Shown piece after piece: positions 59,545-64,000 of a stretch of DNA of 64,000 nt. The translations under genes were made by a program, and so were the position numbers. Source of the stretch: Methanofollis tationis. Its GTDB lineage: Archaea; Halobacteriota; Methanomicrobia; Methanomicrobiales; Methanofollaceae. Within the stretch, counting starts at the first letter, position 1. Every line of letters starts with the position of its first letter. The DNA lies in assembly GCF_013377755.1 (NCBI RefSeq), contig NZ_JABXWR010000001.1, positions 1,809,104 through 1,873,103 of the forward strand, in the 5' to 3' direction. The notes under the pieces were generated by a model that had not been told where the DNA came from, ran no database searches, and saw only the letters and a program-made list of their open reading frames with translations.

Positions 59545-60060
59545 TCAAATGGAGAGAAGATCTATAATCGCTTTTGCAAAGTTTTCTGATGCAGACGGCC
59601 CGTTTGCCGTCACGATCCTGCCGTCAGTCACCACATCATTGTCCACCTGTGTCGCCCCGCCCCGCTTCATCTCAATCGTGGAGCCCGGACTGCAAAATAC
59701 TGTTGCCTTTCTCCCTGAAAGAATGCCGGCCCGTGCAAGAACGACCGGAGATAGGCAGATCGCCGCGACAACTTTTCCGGCAGAGGCGAAGGACCGCACA
59801 AGAGTGACCAGATCGCTGTTCCCCCAGAGATGGTCCTGAGAACCGATTCCGCCGGCGATGACGATGCCGTCGTAATCGTCTGGAGATATCGCCATAAAGG
59901 GCACTGACGCCTCCACCGAGGCCCCGAGCATCCCTTCGCAGGTACCCGCGCGGGTCGATGCGATCACCGTCTCAATGCCGGCATCTGCAAAGAGGCGCAG
60001 AGGGATCAGCACCTCTTCATCCCGAAATTTGTCCGGCGCGATTGCACATACGATCTTCAT
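59545..60060 (-). CDS. DJ-1/PfpI family protein
   Basis: 171-aa protein of the class I glutamine amidotransferase-like superfamily, whose members act as proteases, deglycases or chaperones. The nucleophile cysteine is in VVAAICLSPVVLARAG, and GIVIAGGIGSQDHLWG precedes it. ATG 60060 fits the family start (MKIVCAIAP). It lies 37 bp after the stop of the small gene split by the IS256 element, so the two were probably cotranscribed before the insertion. Confidence 0.88.
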   Translation of the reverse strand: MKIVCAIAPDKFRDEEVLIPLRLFADAGIETVIASTRAGTCEGMLGASVEASVPFMAISPDDYDGIVIAGGIGSQDHLWGNSDLVTLVRSFASAGKVVAAICLSPVVLARAGILSGRKATVFCSPGSTIEMKRGGATQVDNDVVTDGRIVTANGPSASENFAKAIIDLLSI

Positions 60061-60238
60061 AGCAGTAGGTGGGTGACCGCGCCGGATAACAGTATCTTCA
60101 CCGGTGATCATGAAGGTGGGGGCCGAGTGCGGTGTCCGGCCTGTATTTCTCCGCGATACCGAGTGCGGTCTCCCTGAGGCTCTGGTGGTCGGCAAGACAG
60201 GCGGCGGGAGGGGGCTGCTGCCTGAGGATCTGTGAAGT

Positions 60239-60246
60239 GTTCTCGG
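60239..60246. repeat. Target-site duplication, left copy
   Basis: GTTCTCGG directly before the IS left end, identical to the copy at 61504-61511. Eight bases is the usual duplication for IS256-type elements. Confidence 0.85.
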
Positions 60247-60270
60247 GACAGTGTAACGAATCTTCTGTAA
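60247..60270. repeat. IS left inverted end
   Basis: Pairs with 61480-61503 when reversed: 18 of 24 bases equal, with an 11-base identical inner part. Confidence 0.8.
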
Positions 60271-60323
60271 AAATAATTTGGCCCTGAATCCAACCTAGAT
60301 TTGCAGAAAGGAGAAACAGGGCC

Positions 60324-61451
60324 ATGGATCCCTTAGCGTTAATCGAAGATTATCTTTCCGATAATGAGAATGGCATGAAGACCCTCATCACCTGGTTCCT
60401 CAACCAGGTGATGCTGCTCGAAGCCCTCCACCAGGCGGGAGCCGAGCAGTATGAACGAACCGATGCGCGGAAGGCTCACCGAAACGGCTACAAGAAGCGA
60501 TCTCTGAAAACCCGATATGGAGAAACGATCCTCCAGAAACCGCAGTTCCGAGAATTTCCCTTCGAAACACAGGTATTTGGACGCTATTCCCGGGTTGAGA
60601 AGGCTCTTGAGAATGCTATCTTTGAATCCTACCTTCAGGGAGTCTCAACCCGCCGGATCCAGGAGATTGTTGCTCATTTTGGCATCGAACAACTCTCTCC
60701 TGCTTCAGTATCCAGGATAGCAAAGGACCTCGATGAACAGGTCCATGCATTCCTTCAGAGGCCTATTGAACAGGAGATTCCCTATCTCTTTGTGGATGCT
60801 TCGTACTACAAAGTCAGAGAGGGACCACGCTACATCACCAAAGCTCTTCTGGTGATCGCCGGTGTTCGAATGGATGGCTACCGCGAAATCCTGGGAGCCA
60901 GAATCACTGATTGCGAGAATGAGATGTTCTGGTCGGGATTGTTCGAAGACCTCAAAGAACGAGGATTGGTGGGTGTCAAGATGGTTGTCTCAGATGGTCA
61001 TGCCGGGATCCAGAAGGCGGCGGAAGCCACCTTCCTCGGCGCATCGTGGCAGATGTGCTCGGTCCATTGCACCCGGGCGGTTTTAAAGAATATTCCACGG
61101 AAACATCAGAAAGAAGTTGCTGAGTCCTTGAAGGAGGCATATGGGGACGAGGAGAGACTGCAGGAGCTTGCAGACGATCTGAACGAACGAGGATATCGGA
61201 AAGCGGCCAATACGATCGAGAGATTCATCCCGGGACTTATGAGTTACACGGCGTTCCCGAAAGAGCACGCAAAGCGGATCCGAACGACGAACATGATGGA
61301 AAGAGTCAACAAGGAACTGAAACGGAGAACCAAAGTTGTAGGGGCCTTTCCCAATGAAGAGTCACTCCTCAGGCTGGCAGGATCCATCCTGATGGACATC
61401 AATGAGGAGTGGGTGACCGGCAGAAGATATTTGACGATGGAGGGGGAATGA
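60324..61451 (+). CDS. IS256-family transposase
   Basis: 375-aa DDE transposase of the IS256/MULE group. The catalytic residues are expected in YLFVDASYYKVRE (first Asp), VVSDGHAGIQKA (second Asp) and TNMMERVNKELKRRTKVVGAFP (Glu). N-terminal YERTDARKAHRNGYKKRSLKTRYG is typical of the family. GGAGAAACAGGGCC precedes the ATG. No frameshift or stop is seen, so it is probably functional. Confidence 0.95.
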   Translation: MDPLALIEDYLSDNENGMKTLITWFLNQVMLLEALHQAGAEQYERTDARKAHRNGYKKRSLKTRYGETILQKPQFREFPFETQVFGRYSRVEKALENAIFESYLQGVSTRRIQEIVAHFGIEQLSPASVSRIAKDLDEQVHAFLQRPIEQEIPYLFVDASYYKVREGPRYITKALLVIAGVRMDGYREILGARITDCENEMFWSGLFEDLKERGLVGVKMVVSDGHAGIQKAAEATFLGASWQMCSVHCTRAVLKNIPRKHQKEVAESLKEAYGDEERLQELADDLNERGYRKAANTIERFIPGLMSYTAFPKEHAKRIRTTNMMERVNKELKRRTKVVGAFPNEESLLRLAGSILMDINEEWVTGRRYLTMEGE

Positions 61452-61479
61452 TCAAACAAGGAGACAGGGCTCAGACGAA

Positions 61480-61503
61480 TTACAGAAGATCTGAAACACT
61501 ACC
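61480..61503. repeat. IS right inverted end
   Basis: Reverse complement of the left end with six mismatches. Confidence 0.8.
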
Positions 61504-61511
61504 GTTCTCGG
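61504..61511. repeat. Target-site duplication, right copy
   Basis: GTTCTCGG, identical to 60239-60246. Confidence 0.85.
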
Positions 61512-61674
61512 TGATCTGGATCAGTTCGGTTGTGATCACGGCGTTGAGCCAGATGAGATCTTTTAGCATCTCTTTTTCCTCGTTGTCCATGAAAGATTCC
61601 ACAACGCAGGACCATAAAGGCGTTTCTCCTGCAGAAAGCAACAATTATGCCGGAGCCGGATAAAATACCTGAGT

Positions 61675-62088
61675 ATGGGATATCTGGAGGAACTATCTGC
61701 AAAGGGGCAGAAAGCAAACCCATTTTTTGTCATGATGGGGATTGAGCCGATCTCCTTCGGCGATGGGGCGGCCGTTCTGTCGATGCAGGTGAGGCCCGAT
61801 ATGCTGAACGGCGACGGCTGGCTGCAGGGCGGCGTCTATACGGCGCTTGTGGACGAAGCAATGGCCCTTGCTCTCATTACCGTGCTGGGAGAGGGGGAGC
61901 GTATCGCCACCATCTCTGAGGCGACGTCGTTCCTCTCGGGCGTTCAGGACGGGATGATCTGTGCGTCCGGCCGCGTGATCCGCAAAGGCAGGTCTGTCGC
62001 TTTTGCAGAGGGGGAAGTTACCCGCGACGACGGACGGGTGCTGGCCAGGACAACAGCGTCCTTTGCTGTTCTGCAGCCCGGCAGATAG
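61675..62088 (+). CDS. PaaI-family hotdog thioesterase
   Basis: 137-aa single-domain hotdog protein, expected to hydrolyse acyl-CoA thioesters. Marks are NGDGWLQGGVYTALVDEAMALAL, the family's catalytic-loop position, and ATSFLSGVQDGMICASGRVIRKGRSVAFAEGEV. The substrate cannot be told. ATG 61675 lies 85 bp from the start of the disrupted gene, and the two are divergent. Confidence 0.87.
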   Translation: MGYLEELSAKGQKANPFFVMMGIEPISFGDGAAVLSMQVRPDMLNGDGWLQGGVYTALVDEAMALALITVLGEGERIATISEATSFLSGVQDGMICASGRVIRKGRSVAFAEGEVTRDDGRVLARTTASFAVLQPGR

Positions 62089-62232
62089 GAGAGGCCGGTC
62101 CCTGCTCAGGTAAATGCCCTGAAATGGCTGGTTCTGGACAGATGCCCTATCCAATCTGCCAACCCCCTCCCGAACAACTATAATCCACCGGTGAGATATA
62201 TTTCAGCAGACGATGATCCGCGGGGAATTGTT

Positions 62233-63822
62233 TTGAAGTATATATTTGTTACTGGCGGCGTAATGAGCGGCCTTGGCAAGGGGATTACGGCGGCTTCGAT
62301 GGGAAGGATCCTCAAAAACCGTGGTTATCAGGTCACGGCGATCAAGATCGATCCCTATCTCAACATTGATGCCGGCACGATGAATCCTGCACAGCACGGC
62401 GAGGTCTTCGTCCTCAACGACGGCGGCGAGGTCGACCTCGATCTTGGCAACTACGAGCGATTTCTCGATATCGAACTCACCCGGTCTCATAACATCACCA
62501 CAGGGAAGATCTATCGCAGCGTCATAGAAAAAGAGCGGCGGGGCGATTTCCTCGGGAGTACCGTCCAGATTATCCCGCATATCACCGACGAGATCAAGAG
62601 CTGCATCACGAGGACTGCGGAGGCGTTCGAGAACAACGGCCATAAGGCCGAGGTCTGCCTCGTGGAGGTCGGCGGGACGGTCGGCGACATCGAGAGCATG
62701 CCCTTCCTTGAGGCGGTGCGGCAGATGCGGGGTGAGTTCCCCCAGCACGACACCGCGCTTGTCCATGTGACCCTGGTGCCGGCCGATACGATGGGCGACC
62801 TCAAGACGAAGCCGACCCAGCACTCGGTGAAGGCCCTGCGCGAACTCGGTCTGCGGCCGGACATGATCGTCTGCAGGAGCGACCGCGTCCTGCCGGTGCA
62901 CTCGCGCAAGAAGATCTCCGAGTTCTGCGACGTGCCGCTCAATGCGGTGATCAGTGCTGCAGATGCCCCGGACATCTATCAGGTGCCGATGGAGCTTGAG
63001 AAGGAAGGGGCGGCAAACGTCATTCTCGATCTGCTCGGGCTTGAAAAGCGCGGTGTGGATACCGAGTGGTACCGGACAGTGACGGCGGAGTACACGAGCC
63101 GGGTGACGATCGGGCTGGTCACAAAGTACGGGGTCGAAGACGTCTATCTCTCCATCAAAGAGGCGCTGAAACACGCGGGCCGCGCCCTCTCCACCGAGGT
63201 GCAGATCAGGTGGCTGGACGCGGAGACCTATAACGCCGAAGATCTCAGCGAGGTCGACGGCGTCCTGATCCCGGGCGGCTTCGGGATAAGGGGCATTCCC
63301 GGCAAGATCCGGGCGATCCAGTACGCCCGGGAGCACCAGGTCCCCTTCCTCGGGATCTGCCTCGGGTTCCAGATGGCGGTGGTCGAGTACGCCCGTGACG
63401 TTCTTGGTTGCCTGGACGCAATATCTGAGGAATTCGGACCGGGAACGCATGTGATCGCCATCCTGCCCGAACAGGAGGAGGTGATCAACCTCGGCGGCAC
63501 GATGCGCCTTGGCGGCTATCCGATCGAGGTGGCCCCGGAGACGATGGCCATGAACCTGTACGGCAGCGGCGAGATTACAGAGCGGCACCGCCACCGGTAT
63601 GAGGTGAACCCGGATTATATCGGCAAGCTCGAAACTGCAGGTCTCGTATTCTCCGGGAAGAACGGTAACAGGATGGAGATTCTGGAAATATCCGGACATC
63701 CGTTCTTCTTTGCGACCCAGTTCCATCCCGAGTTCAGGTCGCGGCCGACGCGGCCGTCTCCGCCCTATCTCGGCTTTGTAAATGCATGCAGGGAGAACAA
63801 GAACCGGCGGAACCAGAGGTGA
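62233..63822 (+). CDS. pyrG: CTP synthase
   Basis: Makes CTP from UTP, ATP and glutamine. The 529-aa protein has the synthase domain ([54 protein letters not shown]) and a C-terminal glutamine amidotransferase domain with Cys in FLGICLGFQ and the His-Glu pair in FHPEF. TTG 62233 is preferred because the family begins at KYIFVTGG and GGGGA lies upstream; a longer ORF starts at GTG 62191. guaAB follows after 5 nt. Confidence 0.96.
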   Translation: MKYIFVTGGVMSGLGKGITAASMGRILKNRGYQVTAIKIDPYLNIDAGTMNPAQHGEVFVLNDGGEVDLDLGNYERFLDIELTRSHNITTGKIYRSVIEKERRGDFLGSTVQIIPHITDEIKSCITRTAEAFENNGHKAEVCLVEVGGTVGDIESMPFLEAVRQMRGEFPQHDTALVHVTLVPADTMGDLKTKPTQHSVKALRELGLRPDMIVCRSDRVLPVHSRKKISEFCDVPLNAVISAADAPDIYQVPMELEKEGAANVILDLLGLEKRGVDTEWYRTVTAEYTSRVTIGLVTKYGVEDVYLSIKEALKHAGRALSTEVQIRWLDAETYNAEDLSEVDGVLIPGGFGIRGIPGKIRAIQYAREHQVPFLGICLGFQMAVVEYARDVLGCLDAISEEFGPGTHVIAILPEQEEVINLGGTMRLGGYPIEVAPETMAMNLYGSGEITERHRHRYEVNPDYIGKLETAGLVFSGKNGNRMEILEISGHPFFFATQFHPEFRSRPTRPSPPYLGFVNACRENKNRRNQR

Positions 63823-63827
63823 TCAGT

Positions 63828-64000
63828 ATGGTAAAAGTTGAAGCGTTCATCGAGAGTGCAATCGAGGAGATCCGGCGCGAGGCAGGCGACGAGAAGGTCG
63901 TTGTCGCCCTTTCGGGCGGTGTCGACTCGTCGGTCTGTGCCATGCTTGCGGCCCGTGCGATCGGGAAGAATCTCATTCCTATTTACGTCGACACCGGGCT
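63828..64000 (+). CDS. guaAB: GMP synthase ATP-pyrophosphatase subunit, 3' end off window
   Basis: Only the first 57 codons are present. The P-loop [20 protein letters not shown] is the ATP-PPase signature, and the N-terminal [14 protein letters not shown] fits the archaeal split GMP synthase. AGAGGTGAT precedes the ATG at 63828. It is cotranscribed with pyrG, so CTP and GMP synthesis share a unit. Confidence 0.93.
   Translation, partial: MVKVEAFIESAIEEIRREAGDEKVVVALSGGVDSSVCAMLAARAIGKNLIPIYVDTG

Larger units (their letters stand above)
60247..61503 (+). mobile_element. IS256-family insertion sequence, complete (1257 bp)
   Basis: The element has imperfect 24-bp inverted ends (60247-60270 and 61480-61503), 18 of 24 bases matching, with ATCTTCTGTAA fully conserved in both. 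It holds one intact transposase gene and is bounded by 8-bp identical direct repeats. The element is less GC-rich than its neighbours, in line with recent arrival. Since the duplication is perfect and the gene it hit still has an open frame, the insertion looks recent and the element may be active. Confidence 0.9.
60098..61590 (-). pseudogene. Small gene split by an IS256-family insertion
   Basis: Removing 60247-61503 and one 8-bp duplicate joins 61590-61504 to 60238-60098 into an open frame of exactly 75 codons plus stop. It would start at the ATG at 61590 (MDNEEKEMLKDLIWLNAVITT...) and end at 60098 (...GPHLHDHR). The product is helical, hydrophilic and has no known domain; I do not recognise it. 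The two halves are 29 and 47 codons. The IS lies in the opposite orientation. The frame being kept across the junction supports a recent insertion. Confidence 0.8.

Noticed and set aside
62203-63726. 507-codon frame opposite pyrG
   Set aside because: Antisense shadow of a well-supported gene in high-GC DNA, with no ribosome-binding site or recognisable motif.

Overview
The window is from a methanogenic archaeon, most likely of the order Methanomicrobiales. Several genes point to an archaeal methanogen: two adjacent methanofuran genes (mfnD, mfnF), an F420-type formate dehydrogenase (fdhAB), glycerol-1-phosphate dehydrogenase for archaeal lipids, TBP, transcription factor S, pyruvoyl arginine decarboxylase and archaeosortase A. 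The order-level call is inference from gene content, high GC, bacterial-type gyrase and formate use. The genus cannot be told from sequence alone. Genes are dense, on both strands, often overlapping by 4-30 bp, with Shine-Dalgarno sites and archaeal TATA boxes.

Layout. 1-7.4 kb: 3'-truncated elp3 with a UPF0058 gene; an ADP-ribosylglycohydrolase; egsA with UPF0179; a DUF63-SpoIIM-proS operon. 7.4-13.8 kb: pdaD with a zinc-ribbon gene; a copper P-type ATPase with a YHS tail overlapping endonuclease V; msrA; mntP with a structured leader; a DUF362 ferredoxin. 13.8-22.6 kb: gyrBA, a Co/Ni ECF transporter operon (cbiM-N-Q-O order M,N,O,Q plus an unknown 122-aa gene), and a geranylgeranyl reductase. 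22.6-27.7 kb: pth2-truD, sppA, a riboflavin/F420-type reductase, a CDP-alcohol phosphatidyltransferase overlapping artA tail to tail, and TFS. 28.2-33.8 kb: ADP-forming and AMP-forming acetyl-CoA synthetases transcribed divergently, then tbp and a small HTH regulator. 33.8-37.9 kb: rpiA, surE, mfnDF, and two small zinc-binding proteins on opposite strands. 38-44.4 kb: fdhAB, two PAS sensory proteins, SemiSWEET. 44.4-49.2 kb: acylphosphatase, the wtpABC tungstate transporter with a repeat-flanked TATA box, and hisD. 49.2-59.4 kb: a repeat-bearing spacer, a three-gene operon (TPR-winged helix, BREX-type DUF2791-like ATPase, OB-HD nuclease), and an 1853-aa hybrid histidine kinase. 59.5-64 kb: a DJ-1/PfpI protein, a 75-aa gene split by a complete IS256-family element, a thioesterase, pyrG and the start of the GMP synthase ATP-PPase subunit gene.

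Metabolic links: tungstate uptake (wtpABC) can feed the W/Mo cofactor of FdhA, and the Co/Ni transporter can supply cobamide or F430/hydrogenase metal. MfnD and MfnF build methanofuran. The two acetyl-CoA synthetases handle acetate in different ways.

The strongest items for follow-up are the TPR-wHTH/DUF2791-like ATPase/HD operon, the small gene whose reading frame is exactly restored when the IS256 element and one 8-bp target duplication are removed, the direct repeats around the wtpA TATA box, the GTATGA/TCATAC palindrome at cbiM, and the stem-loop leader of mntP. No tRNA, rRNA or CRISPR array was recognised.
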